Source: JBEOJY01 sp040275305
GTDB taxonomy: Bacteria; Pseudomonadota; Alphaproteobacteria; UBA9219
Assembly (NCBI GenBank): GCA_040275305.1
Contig: JBEOJY010000009.1
Span: 1 to 27,996 of the forward strand
Length of the DNA stretch: 27,996 nucleotides
Reading direction: 5' to 3'
Both the position numbers and the translations under genes were made by a program. The notes below the pieces were generated by a model that saw only the letters and a list, made by a program, of their open reading frames with translations, had not been told where the DNA came from and made no database searches. Below are positions 1-9,630 of the stretch, piece after piece (within the stretch, counting starts at the first letter, position 1; each line of letters starts with the position of its first letter).

Positions 1-3
1 CAC

Positions 4-52
4 CCCCCGCCTTCGCGGGGGCAGGCTCTAACCCTCCCAGCAAGGGGGAGGG
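4..52. repeat. GC-rich hairpins at window edge
   Basis: Two short palindromes lie before the first gene. CCCCCGC-CTTC-GCGGGGG (4-21) is a perfect 7-bp stem with a tetraloop. A second potential stem pairs CCCTCCC with GGGAGGG around 32-52. Neither is followed by a T-run, so a Rho-independent terminator is not supported. They may be the edge of a dispersed GC-rich repeat similar in flavour to the element at 8663-8883, but the left side is outside the window. Confidence 0.35.
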
Positions 53-104
53 AATGACGCTGGTCTTACTCCCAATCTCCCCCACTCTTGAACTGCAAAG
101 GGGG

Positions 105-110
105 TATAAT
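105..110 (+). promoter_or_regulatory. Possible -10 box upstream of the AsmA-like gene
   Basis: A perfect TATAAT hexamer lies 38 bases before the start codon at 149 and is framed as GGGG-TATAAT-CCCC. The nearest -35-like hexamer (TTGAAC, 88-93) is only 11 bases away, which is too close for a normal sigma-70 promoter. The assignment rests on the -10 match and its position alone. Confidence 0.25.
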
Positions 111-148
111 CCCCATGACACTGGCGCTTGGGGGCATTATGCTAGGCT

Positions 149-3100
149 ATGCTACATACCGCCAAAAAATTTCTGGAAGGGATCGCCGCGCTTGTGGGCA
201 TCATGGTGCTGCTGGCGGCCTTGGCGATCTGGCGGTTGCATGTAAGCCCCATTAGCTCGAACATTCTAACCCCCTATCTGGAAGCCGGAATCGAGCGCCT
301 AATCCCCGGCACGAAAGCCAGCATAGGCCATTCGCTGTTGACCTGGGACAACGGGTCGCGCTCTTTGGCTATCTACGCGGATAACCTGCGCATAACCGGA
401 ACTCAGGACGAACCGATTCTGGAAGTCCCGCATCTGGACGCGCGAATAGGACTTCTGGGGATTCTGATCGGCCAGTTTCTTCCGAACGTGCTGAATGTCG
501 AACACCCGCAGCTCCGCCTCGTGCATGGCAAGGACGGAAGGCTTTCGCTTCCAGGCATCGCGCGACCTCCCCTGTTAACGCAGGAGGAATCGCAACCGCC
601 ATCCAAAGACGGCCATCAGGCGACGCGCGAAATCGTCCGCCATCTCGCCGCGACCGTCGCGACGGCGCGGTTGACGAAAAAGCTGGGCATCATGCGCGCC
701 GTTATCGACGTGCGCGACGACGCAGGGCGTTCCGTCTGGTCTGTCTCGGTGCCGGAAATCAGCCTCACGCGCCGTCGAGGCGAACTCGGCGGCCTCGCCA
801 CCGTCGAACTGACGCAAGGCGATAGCCTCTCAAAGCTGAATCTACATTACCTCTACGACAACAAAAAGAGACTCCACGAAGTCACGACCCGATTTAATTC
901 CATCACGCCAGCCTTGCTTGCGGGCGGACACCCAGAAAATCTGGGCTTTGGAGCGGCGACAATGGTTGCGTTGCCTCTCACAGGCGATATCTCGATAAAA
1001 TTTGACGACGCTCTCGCGGTTGCGACGCTGGATGCGCAAGTGCATGGCGACAAGGGAAGTCTGAATGTTCCGGCGTTCTGGGACGGCGCGCGCGCCATCG
1101 CCGCGCTTGATGCCAGCCTATCCTATGACCGCAGCGCTGGCCTGATCAGCCTAGCCCCGGTTCATATTGACTTCGGCGGCCCTACGCTTGATCTCACAGC
1201 CAGCGGAAGGCTGCCGAAAATCCTCGCGCAGGACTCTACGTTTGAACTCGATGTTACGCTGCGCAACTGGCCCATGGATGAATTCAAAAACCTGTGGCCA
1301 AAGACGATTATTCCGAATGCTAGGGCATGGATCGTTGGTAACATGTCGGGTGGCGTCTTCGAGCATGGCAAGGCGCAGTTCAAAGGCGTCATGCCGCAAG
1401 ACAAGCCGGAAGATATAGCCGTCTCCGAAGGGCGCGGGACAATCAACGCTTCGCATGCGCGGGTCAGCTACATAGACGGCATGCCTCCTGTTGAAGATGT
1501 TTCGGCGAAAGCCGACTTCGACTTGGCGACCATGACGGTTGCCGTTTCCGGAGGCGGCATCGGCGCGATAAAGATCGTGCCCTTCACGGTAACGATGCGC
1601 GGCCTAAACGAATCGCTTCAAATGATTGATATCCCGCTTCAGGTGTCCGGCCCTGTGCGCGACATTCTGCGCTTGATTGACAATCCTCCGCTCGGTTACG
1701 CGAAAGCAGTCGATCTCGACCCAAATCTTTTCGCAGGTCGCGCGATGGGAACCGTCAAGTTGCGCTTTCCCATGCTGAAAGCCCTTTCGGTAAAAGACAT
1801 CGAAGTGTCGGCGGACGCGAACCTCCTCGACGTTGCCGCGTCGAATTTGTTTAAGGGCGTGAATTTGTCACGCGGCGCGCTGAATTTCTCTCTGACAGGC
1901 AAAGGATTTGCGATCAAAGGCCCCACCGAGCTGAATGGCGTGCCGCTGCAGATTGAGTGGCAGCAAGTCTTTGAGCCGAAAGGCTCCGCGCCGCGCCGCA
2001 AGGCGAGCCTCGCTGGCCGTGTGACAAGCGAGCAGTGGCAAGCGTTTGGCATGCCCATCATGGCGTCTTCGACCAAAGACGAAGAAGAACCCGCGCATGC
2101 CGCCGTAGAAGGAGGCTTCACGAACGTGACGGTCCAGATCACGGAACCGCGCGACGCGCCGATCCGTGTGCATGGTGTGCTTGATATGACCAAAGCGAAT
2201 TTTGTTTTCGAGCCGCTGAATTGGCATAAGTCGCCAAAGACTTCTGCGATCCTGACATTCGATGCGAACATCGCGCGCGAAGGCGCGATCGAAGTGCAAT
2301 CCATCGACCTGCGCGGCCCCCAGATTCAAGTGAAAGGCAACGCCACGCTCTCCCCCGAAGGTAAGCTCTTGGCGCTGAACCTCGATCCCTTTGTGCTGGG
2401 ACGCTCCGATGCGGCGCTACGCTATGCCAGTCCAGTCGAAAACGGAGTGGACGAACGCATTGAGATAACAGGTCAGGCTTTCGACATCAGCGGCTTGCGC
2501 GGCGGCAAAGAGCCGGGACATAGTTCTCCGGCTTCGAAAGAATACAAGCTCAAGCTAGGAAAACTCCTTACCAGCGACATAGGTTTCGTCTCGGACGCCG
2601 AAGGCTACGCCAAGCGCGACCGCGAAGGCTGGACCGCGATAAGCTTCCACGGCATGGCCGATAGCGGCCATAAGCTCGATATTGACCTTACGCCGCAAGC
2701 GGACGGCACGCGCACTCTCAGCATAACCTGTGACGATTTCGGCAAGGCGCTAAAGGGCCTCGGATTTACGGATGCCGTGAAAGACGGCCCCATCGAGATC
2801 AGGGGCGAAAGCGCCACCGACAATCCGCGCGCGATCGAAGGAACCGTCAAGATCGGCCATTTTCTCGTCAAAGACTTGCCTTTCTTGATGCTGCTGCTCA
2901 ACGCGACCTCGCCGTTTGGCCTGACGGGATTGCTGACGGACAGCGCCTCGTTCGACCGCCTCGACGGAAAATTCCGCTGGGAAGGCGAAACCATAGAACT
3001 TAGGCACATCCATGCCGCCGGGACTTCGACAGGCATGAACGTCGAAGGCAAAGTCAACCTTGACACAGGCGAGGCGCGGCTGCGCGGCACAATCGTTCCG

Positions 3101-3406
3101 TTCGGAACCGTGAACAAGCTGATCGGCGCGGTCCCGTTGCTGGGCGATATCATAACCGGAGGGGAAGACGGCGGAATTCTAGCGGTCTCCTACACGCTGC
3201 GCGGCACCCTCGACGATCCCGATATCAACGTCAATCCCGTCTCTCTGCTGACGCCGGGATTTCTGCGCAATCTGTTCTTCGGCGGCAACGACGACGCGGA
3301 AGACGATAAGCTGAACAGCAAACTCTTCGCGCCGAATGACGACGAGCGGAAACCCGAAACGCCTAACAATCTAAAGAATGGTCACAAGGAAGGAACCAGT
3401 AAATGA
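149..3406 (+). CDS. AsmA-like / DUF3971 family envelope protein (YhdP/TamB type)
   Basis: This 1085-residue protein has one N-terminal hydrophobic segment (about residues 9-30) followed by a very long, repetitive, beta-rich region without catalytic motifs. That is the architecture of AsmA/YhdP/TamB-like proteins, which are anchored in the inner membrane, extend through the periplasm, and in other Gram-negatives take part in phospholipid movement to the outer membrane. The C-terminal part (about 900-1045) alternates strand-like stretches with Gly/Asp turns, as in the AsmA C-terminal domain; the tail is acidic and charged. The ATG at 149 places the membrane segment directly at the N-terminus, although no strong Shine-Dalgarno is visible. 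Its TGA overlaps the dapB start as ATGA, so the two genes are probably cotranscribed and translationally coupled. The family call comes from architecture; exact function is inferred. Confidence 0.8.
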   Translation: MLHTAKKFLEGIAALVGIMVLLAALAIWRLHVSPISSNILTPYLEAGIERLIPGTKASIGHSLLTWDNGSRSLAIYADNLRITGTQDEPILEVPHLDARIGLLGILIGQFLPNVLNVEHPQLRLVHGKDGRLSLPGIARPPLLTQEESQPPSKDGHQATREIVRHLAATVATARLTKKLGIMRAVIDVRDDAGRSVWSVSVPEISLTRRRGELGGLATVELTQGDSLSKLNLHYLYDNKKRLHEVTTRFNSITPALLAGGHPENLGFGAATMVALPLTGDISIKFDDALAVATLDAQVHGDKGSLNVPAFWDGARAIAALDASLSYDRSAGLISLAPVHIDFGGPTLDLTASGRLPKILAQDSTFELDVTLRNWPMDEFKNLWPKTIIPNARAWIVGNMSGGVFEHGKAQFKGVMPQDKPEDIAVSEGRGTINASHARVSYIDGMPPVEDVSAKADFDLATMTVAVSGGGIGAIKIVPFTVTMRGLNESLQMIDIPLQVSGPVRDILRLIDNPPLGYAKAVDLDPNLFAGRAMGTVKLRFPMLKALSVKDIEVSADANLLDVAASNLFKGVNLSRGALNFSLTGKGFAIKGPTELNGVPLQIEWQQVFEPKGSAPRRKASLAGRVTSEQWQAFGMPIMASSTKDEEEPAHAAVEGGFTNVTVQITEPRDAPIRVHGVLDMTKANFVFEPLNWHKSPKTSAILTFDANIAREGAIEVQSIDLRGPQIQVKGNATLSPEGKLLALNLDPFVLGRSDAALRYASPVENGVDERIEITGQAFDISGLRGGKEPGHSSPASKEYKLKLGKLLTSDIGFVSDAEGYAKRDREGWTAISFHGMADSGHKLDIDLTPQADGTRTLSITCDDFGKALKGLGFTDAVKDGPIEIRGESATDNPRAIEGTVKIGHFLVKDLPFLMLLLNATSPFGLTGLLTDSASFDRLDGKFRWEGETIELRHIHAAGTSTGMNVEGKVNLDTGEARLRGTIVPFGTVNKLIGAVPLLGDIITGGEDGGILAVSYTLRGTLDDPDINVNPVSLLTPGFLRNLFFGGNDDAEDDKLNSKLFAPNDDERKPETPNNLKNGHKEGTSK

Positions 3407-4140
3407 TTCAAGTTGGCTTAATCGGCTACGCCGGACGCATGGGGCAATTGATAGCGCAGGAAATCGAGAAGCGTGACGACTGCAATCTGGTGGGCGGCGT
3501 AGTCGAAAACCAGCAGACAAACGATAAGCCCAAGGCCGGACTTCTGATTACGCCGGACGCAGACAAGGTTATCGCCCTGAGCGATGTCGTGATCGACTTC
3601 ACCATCGCGTCCTCAACTCCCGAATTCGCCCGTAAAGCCGCCGCGCAAGGCAAGCCCTTCATGTCCGGCACGACCGGGTTGTCGGCGGAGGGCATGGAAA
3701 CCCTGTATCAGGCCTCGAAGAAGATTCCGCTCCTCTACGCGCGTAACACGAGCCTCTCGCTCGCGATGATGAAGCGCATGGTGGCCTATGCCGCGCAACT
3801 GATGGCCGATTATGATTACGACGTGGCGATTTACGACGAACATCACCGCATGAAAAAAGACTTCCCGTCCGGCACCGCGAAAGTCTTGGGCGAGGCCGTG
3901 TTGCAAGGCAATGGCGGCAAGAAGGAGCCGCAATACGCCTCCGTCCACGCCGGATACTTTGTCGGCAATCACGAAGTCATCTTCGCGGGCGCTGGCGAGA
4001 CAATCCGCCTTAGCCACAGCGTGACGGACCGCAGCATCTTCGCGCGCGGCGCGGTTCAGGCCGCTCTCTGGCTTGCCCAAGGCCGCAAACCCGGCCTCTA
4101 CGGCATCGACGACGTGCTGGGATTACCAAAAATCACGTAA
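3403..4140 (+). CDS. dapB: 4-hydroxy-tetrahydrodipicolinate reductase
   Basis: DapB reduces 4-hydroxy-tetrahydrodipicolinate with NAD(P)H in the diaminopimelate/lysine pathway, feeding peptidoglycan and lysine synthesis in the cytoplasm. The 245-residue product has the N-terminal dinucleotide-binding motif GYAGRMGQ (residues 8-15), the DFTIAS and SGTTGLS segments, and the catalytic and substrate-binding stretch EHHRMKKDFPSGTA (about 147-160), which keeps the His-His and Lys of the family signature. That signature normally reads K-x-D-A-P-S-G-T-A, so Phe in place of Ala is a local variation. The length is slightly below the usual 265-275. The start is well supported: a purine-rich AAGGAAGGAA lies 8 bases upstream and the ATG overlaps the preceding stop (ATGA). 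The link with an envelope protein gene is consistent with a cell-envelope theme. Confidence 0.96.
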   Translation: MIQVGLIGYAGRMGQLIAQEIEKRDDCNLVGGVVENQQTNDKPKAGLLITPDADKVIALSDVVIDFTIASSTPEFARKAAAQGKPFMSGTTGLSAEGMETLYQASKKIPLLYARNTSLSLAMMKRMVAYAAQLMADYDYDVAIYDEHHRMKKDFPSGTAKVLGEAVLQGNGGKKEPQYASVHAGYFVGNHEVIFAGAGETIRLSHSVTDRSIFARGAVQAALWLAQGRKPGLYGIDDVLGLPKIT

Positions 4141-4174
4141 CTCTTGGCTCGAAAAAAATCCTTGCAAATAGGGT

Positions 4175-4278
4175 CGTCATCGCGAGGAGCGAAGCGACGT
4201 GGCGATCCAGAGTCGGGAAGGACAGCGCTTAGGATTCTGGATTGCTTCGTCGCCTGAAGAAGGCTCCTCGCAATGACG
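4175..4278. repeat. Dispersed palindromic repeat, family A, copy 1
   Basis: The element runs from CGTCATCGCGAGGAGCGAAG to CTCCTCGCAATGACG; the two ends are reverse complements with few mismatches. Inside, GGCGATCCAGAGT pairs with ATTCTGGATTGC, so the whole unit can fold into a long hairpin. It lies between the converging ends of dapB and flhA, where it could act as a bidirectional transcription stop or mRNA stabiliser. Related copies are at 6706, 21577 and 27686. The remainder of the 4141-4348 gap holds nothing else recognisable. Confidence 0.85.
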
Positions 4279-4348
4279 CTTACAGATAGGCTTTTGTAAC
4301 TCTGTCTTCTATGATGCTGCGGCTTGGCAGTTGTCTCTAGCCTCCGCT

Positions 4349-6472
4349 TCACACCATCCCCAGCGTCTTGATCTTCGCCTTCGCATGAATTTCGTTTTGC
4401 GACAGCACGATGGTGCTGGGCCGGAAGCGCTCGACGACCGAGCGGACGAACAGCCGTATCGCGGGGCTGGTGAGCAGGGCAGGGGATTCGCCAAGCGCCA
4501 TCATCCTGTCATAGGTCTGCCGCACGGCGACAATGAATTGCTGAAGCTTGCTGGGCGACATCGCGAGCTGCCGATTGTCGCCATCTCCGATAATGGATTC
4601 TGCGAAAGCCTGTTCCCATTCCGGCGACAGCGTGACAAGCGGGATATAGCCCATCTCGTTCGCGTTGGCGTTCGAGATCTGCCGCGCGAGCCGCGAACGC
4701 ACATGCTCGGAAATAGCCGAAAGATTCCGCGTGATTCCCGCCGCTTCGGAAATGCCTTCGAGAATGGTTGGCAAATCGCGAATCGAAATGCGCTCGGCCA
4801 AAAGATTCTGCAATGCGCGTTGCAAACCGCTCACCGTGACCTGACTGGGGATCACGTCGGCTACCAGCTTCTGATGTTCCTTGCCCAGCTCGTCCAACAG
4901 CTTCTGAGTCTCGGCATAGGACAACAACTCGGCCATATTGTCTTTCACCAGCTCGGTCAGGTGCGTCGTAATAACGGTCGGCGGATCGACGACCGTGTAG
5001 CCCTTGAATATCGCTTCCTCGCGATAGGCGGCATCGATCCATGTCGCGGCCAGCCCGAAAGTCGGCTCGGTCGTCGCCTCGCCCGGCAAGGCGATGGGAG
5101 CGCCGCGCGGATCCATGACGAGAAGCATACCGGGCCGTAGCTCTCCGCGACCCGCCTCGATCTCCTTGACGCGGATGACATAGGCGTTAGGCGGAAGCTG
5201 AAGATTATCCTGAATGCGCACTGCTGGCATGACAAAGCCCATATCTCCAGCCATCTGGCGCCTCAGGCCCTTGATCTGGTCGGTCAATCTGTGCCCGGCG
5301 TCATTGTTGATGAGAGCCAACAGGGCATAGCCAAGCTCAAGCCTGATCAAATCAATCGACAAAGTGCGCCCGATCGGCTCCTCGACCACCATGGCGGGCT
5401 TGGCCTGCGCAGCTTCCGAAGCCGCAAGCGCGCGCTCGCTGACTTGCTTGGCAATGGAGTAGGCGGCGAATCCCGCAACCCCGCCAAGCGCGGCGAAGGG
5501 CAAGAACGGCATGCCGGGAATGATCGCGAAAGTGAACAGAACTGCCGAGCTAAGCCCCAATGCGCTGGGATATCCACCAAGTTGACCAAACAAAGCCTTG
5601 TCAGTCGAGCCAGCGGAATTCGTCTTGGTAACCAGCAAGCCCGCCGCGACGGAAACCAGCAACGCCGGAATCTGCGTCACCAGCCCGTCGCCAACCGTAA
5701 GCCTGACATACGTATCCGCTGCCTGCATGATTGGCATATCGTGCCGGAACGCGCCGATGGTAATGCCGCCGATGGCGTTGATAAACGTGATGACCAGCCC
5801 GGCAACCGCGTCGCCACGCACGAACTTTGCGGCGCCGTCCATCGAACCGAAGAAGTTGCTTTCGTCCTCAAGGCTTTTGCGCCGCGTCCGCGCCTCGTCC
5901 TCGTTGATCAGGCCCGACGACAAATCGGCGTCGATCGCCATCTGCTTGCCGGGCATAGCGTCCAAAGTAAAACGCGCCGCGACTTCCGCAATACGTCCAG
6001 AACCTTTGGTGATGACCACGAAATTTACGATCGTCAAAATGGCGAAAACGATCACGCCGATAATGAAATCTCCGCCCATGACGAGGCTCGCGAAAGCCTG
6101 CACCACGTTGCCTGCCGCGTCCGTTCCCTCGTTGCCGTGCGTGAGCACCAATCTGGTCGTTCCGAGATTGAGCGACAGGCGAAGGAGTGTCGCGATCAAG
6201 AGCACCGTAGGAAACGAACTGAATTCCAGCGGTTTGCCGATAAACAACACCGTCATCAGGATAACGACGGAAAACGTGATCGAAATGGCGAGCCCGAAAT
6301 CGACCAGAAGAGGCGGAACCGGGATGACCAGTACCGTAAGGATCGTCATCAGGCCAATGCCGAGCCAAACCTCGCCGCGCCTAAAGAAATCGCGCAGAAG
6401 ATCCCCCCCGCCTGCGCCGGAAATCGGGCTTACGGCATTCGCGACGGCTGTGGAAGGAGCAGGATCGGGCAT
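4349..6472 (-). CDS. flhA: Flagellar biosynthesis protein FlhA
   Basis: FlhA is the large inner-membrane subunit of the flagellar type III export gate; its cytoplasmic domain docks chaperone-substrate complexes. At 707 residues it matches the family length. The N-terminal half has about eight hydrophobic segments beginning near residue 36, and the FHIPEP family signature is visible at about 158-190 (GRIAEVAARFTLDAMPGKQ followed by AIDADLSSGLI). The cytoplasmic domain (about 360-700) includes the segment GYTVVDPPTVITTHL. It is the last gene of the fliF-to-flhA cluster but is separated from flbD by about 395 bases that contain two repeat elements. It may therefore have its own promoter or depend on read-through. 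No clear Shine-Dalgarno precedes the ATG at 6472. Confidence 0.97.
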   Translation of the reverse strand: MPDPAPSTAVANAVSPISGAGGGDLLRDFFRRGEVWLGIGLMTILTVLVIPVPPLLVDFGLAISITFSVVILMTVLFIGKPLEFSSFPTVLLIATLLRLSLNLGTTRLVLTHGNEGTDAAGNVVQAFASLVMGGDFIIGVIVFAILTIVNFVVITKGSGRIAEVAARFTLDAMPGKQMAIDADLSSGLINEDEARTRRKSLEDESNFFGSMDGAAKFVRGDAVAGLVITFINAIGGITIGAFRHDMPIMQAADTYVRLTVGDGLVTQIPALLVSVAAGLLVTKTNSAGSTDKALFGQLGGYPSALGLSSAVLFTFAIIPGMPFLPFAALGGVAGFAAYSIAKQVSERALAASEAAQAKPAMVVEEPIGRTLSIDLIRLELGYALLALINNDAGHRLTDQIKGLRRQMAGDMGFVMPAVRIQDNLQLPPNAYVIRVKEIEAGRGELRPGMLLVMDPRGAPIALPGEATTEPTFGLAATWIDAAYREEAIFKGYTVVDPPTVITTHLTELVKDNMAELLSYAETQKLLDELGKEHQKLVADVIPSQVTVSGLQRALQNLLAERISIRDLPTILEGISEAAGITRNLSAISEHVRSRLARQISNANANEMGYIPLVTLSPEWEQAFAESIIGDGDNRQLAMSPSKLQQFIVAVRQTYDRMMALGESPALLTSPAIRLFVRSVVERFRPSTIVLSQNEIHAKAKIKTLGMV

Positions 6473-6564
6473 GGGGGTTAAAAGAACGAGGGAGGGGGAG
6501 GGCGTAGAGAAGTTTCTGCTAACGAAATATATACTCTATAATCCATGAAAAGCTAAAGAACGGT

Positions 6565-6634
6565 CGTCATTCCGCAAAAATTTCTTTTTGGATTGCGTAA
6601 CAATCAGATAAGAAATTTTATGTGGAATCCTGTT
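6565..6634. repeat. Dispersed palindromic repeat, family B, copy 1
   Basis: The unit begins CGTCATTCCGCAAAAATTTC and ends near AAATTTTATGTGGAATCC; the outer ends are imperfect inverted repeats. The core GGATTGCGTAACAATCAGAT recurs at 27911-27931 and, in opposite sense, inside 21241-21392. It lies in the flbD-flhA gap about 70 bases from a family A copy. Confidence 0.8.
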
Positions 6635-6705
6635 TAGTTTAGCGTGTTACCTCGTAACTCCCAAGCCTTACTTCAAAAGAGTCAAACCAACGTCGAAAAA
6701 AAGAC

Positions 6706-6827
6706 CGTCATTGCGAGGAGTTGCCCGCCCTAAGGCGGGCGACGACGTGGCAATCCAGTGTTGCGCGCTCAGGACAGCCCAATCGACTCTGGATTGCTTC
6801 GCCCCCAAGAGGAAGCTCGCAATGACG
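6706..6827. repeat. Dispersed palindromic repeat, family A, copy 2
   Basis: It runs from CGTCATTGCGAGGAG to AGCTCGCAATGACG with near-complementary ends. The inner pair GCAATCCAGTGT and GACTCTGGATTGC is shared with the other A copies, and an extra small hairpin (CCCGCC-CTAA-GGCGGG) is embedded at its left side. The element sits immediately downstream of the flbD stop codon, in the gap before flhA, so it could cause partial termination or protect the upstream mRNA from 3' decay. The flanking sequence at 6654 shares GTAACTCCCAAG with the outer arms of the element at 27633-27853. Confidence 0.85.
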
Positions 6828-6867
6828 CCCGGTTGCTCTTTTCGAATTTTCACGGAAGCAGAGTATG

Positions 6868-8274
<1,407 letters not shown>

Positions 8275-8280
8275 AAGATA

Positions 8281-8610
8281 TTACCCGCTGCGCTCTGATT
8301 TAATGATTTCCGTCATGGTAATGCCCAGACGGTCTTCAACCACCACGACCTCGCCACGCGCGACAAGTCGATTATTGACATAAATATCAATAGCCTCGCC
8401 AACCTTGCGGTCAAGCTCGATAACCGCGCCGCGTCCCAGCTTGAGCAAATGGCTGACCTGCATTTCGGCTTTGCCGAGCACGGCCGTGACTTCGACCGGA
8501 ATGCTGTACACGGCGTCAAGATCGTTGACCGTAATGGACGCTGCGCCCGGAGGCGCATCGCCGGAAGGATTGGCTTCCATGGCGGAAAGGGTAAGGGATT
8601 CGTCATCCAT
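8281..8610 (-). CDS. fliN: Flagellar motor switch protein FliN
   Basis: FliN forms the lower part of the cytoplasmic C-ring with FliM and binds FliH at the export entrance. This 109-residue protein has a variable acidic N-terminus (1-28) and then one SpoA/FliN-FliM C-terminal domain (about 29-105). Family features are IPVEVTAVLGKAEMQVSHLL, LGRGAVIELDRKVGEAIDIY and VNNRLVARGEVVVVEDRLGI. The length suits the short FliN form. A good Shine-Dalgarno (GAGGAG) lies 6 bases before the ATG at 8610. It is separated from fliH by about 333 bases containing a GC-rich inverted-repeat element, while flbD follows almost directly. Confidence 0.95.
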   Translation of the reverse strand: MDDESLTLSAMEANPSGDAPPGAASITVNDLDAVYSIPVEVTAVLGKAEMQVSHLLKLGRGAVIELDRKVGEAIDIYVNNRLVARGEVVVVEDRLGITMTEIIKSERSG

Positions 8611-8662
8611 TGTAGGCTCCTCGAAGAATTTTTCAGTCTATACTTATTCCACTTCAAAAGTT

Positions 8663-8883
8663 GGGAACAATTTTTGAAGAAAGGGCGGCGCAGTCCCCTC
8701 CCCCTCGTGGGGAGGGATAGGGAGGGGGGGATTCAGTAAGCAGAAGACAGGGAGCAGAAGACTGAATTTTGCCGCAAGGGCGTTCTGATGTTTGATACCT
8801 GTTTTCTGCCTTCTGCCCCCCTCCCTACCCCTCCCCACGAGGGGGAGGGGACTGCGCCGCGCCAGCGGCAAAAATGTTTCCAA
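8663..8883. repeat. GC-rich inverted-repeat element between fliH and fliN (MITE-like)
   Basis: Two 45-base arms at 8685-8729 and 8816-8860 are inverted copies differing at one position. Each holds GGCGCAGTCCCCTCCCCCTC-type sequence. Similarity extends outward more weakly to 8663 and 8883. The 86-base centre contains a smaller inverted pair built on GCAGAAGACAG and CTGTTTTCTGC. There is no coding capacity. The arms plus short centre resemble a miniature inverted-repeat transposable element or a very large hairpin. It fills almost the whole gap between fliH and fliN, and its transcript would fold strongly. Confidence 0.8.
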
Positions 8884-8943
8884 CCTTCATGCGTGGTTCG
8901 AATATCCGTAAAGCCTATCCTCATCGAACCGCTTCCTTGCGTG

Positions 8944-9630
8944 TCATGTCTTCTCTTCTCCATCCGTTGCAAGGATAGACTCGATATCCTTCATCGTCGA
9001 CTCGGTATTTCGCTCAATGCCGCCATCCGCCCACTCGACCTTGCAGTCATTGGGCCGCACGTCTGCGTCCGCCAGCACGATGATCTTCCCAGCATAGGCC
9101 TTTTGCGCGGTGATGTCATGAATGCGGGCATTGACCTCGTCGAACTGGGACTCATGGACGCGAACAACGATGCGCGGCTCATGGATCATCTCGGCCAGTG
9201 TGCGCGACAAAACGGCCTCGATCTCGCCGATGCCATGTTTCGAGGTGAAATCAGGCAGGATCTTGCGCACGGCGGCGAGCGCAAGACGAAGCGTGTCGTT
9301 TTCCTGTTGCTTGTGTAAGGATTCGGAAAGAGCAAGCGCTTCGTCGAGCTTAACCGCAACGCGCTCCGTGACGGCAAGCAGCTTCCGCGCATGATCGTCT
9401 GCCCCGGCCCTTTGCCCAGCCGCGAATCCGGCTTCGTAGTTTTCTTTCTTGAGCGCGTCGAATTCGTCGGGTTTAAGCGTGATCGGCTTTCGTTCCAAGG
9501 GTTTCTGTATAGCGCCTGGATCGAAGGAGCGGTCGAACAGAAATTTCCGCGCCCCAGCCACGGCGGAAGGGGCGGGGGCGTTGGGATCAGTAAACAAGCT
9601 CGTCCTCCTCGTTGTTCTTGGCGATGACAA
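8944..9630 (-). CDS. fliH: Flagellar assembly protein FliH (FlbE-like)
   Basis: FliH binds and regulates the export ATPase FliI and links it to the C-ring through FliN. The product of up to 228 residues has an N-terminal LFDRSFD segment, a central Ala-rich coiled coil (about 60-130) with AGFAAGQRAG, and a C-terminal domain ending VEWADGGIERN, the signature region of alphaproteobacterial FliH (FlbE). Position between fliG and fliN agrees. Two starts compete. The ATG at 9630 overlaps fliG by 44 bases. A TTG at 9597 is preceded by GAGGAGG with 6-base spacing and overlaps the fliG stop by only a few bases. The TTG start would give 217 residues without loss of conserved sequence. The long gap to fliN is a repeat insertion rather than a missing gene. 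Confidence 0.9.
   Translation of the reverse strand: MSSPRTTRRTSLFTDPNAPAPSAVAGARKFLFDRSFDPGAIQKPLERKPITLKPDEFDALKKENYEAGFAAGQRAGADDHARKLLAVTERVAVKLDEALALSESLHKQQENDTLRLALAAVRKILPDFTSKHGIGEIEAVLSRTLAEMIHEPRIVVRVHESQFDEVNARIHDITAQKAYAGKIIVLADADVRPNDCKVEWADGGIERNTESTMKDIESILATDGEEKT

Noticed and set aside
1696..3153. Minus-strand frames of 150-200 codons within the AsmA-like gene
   Set aside because: Antisense shadows; the plus-strand frame runs uninterrupted for 1085 codons and is coupled to dapB.
5291..6548. Long plus-strand frames opposite flhA (396 and 316 codons)
   Set aside because: They are antisense shadows of flhA produced by high-GC codon bias; their products are Arg/Asp/His-rich and low complexity.
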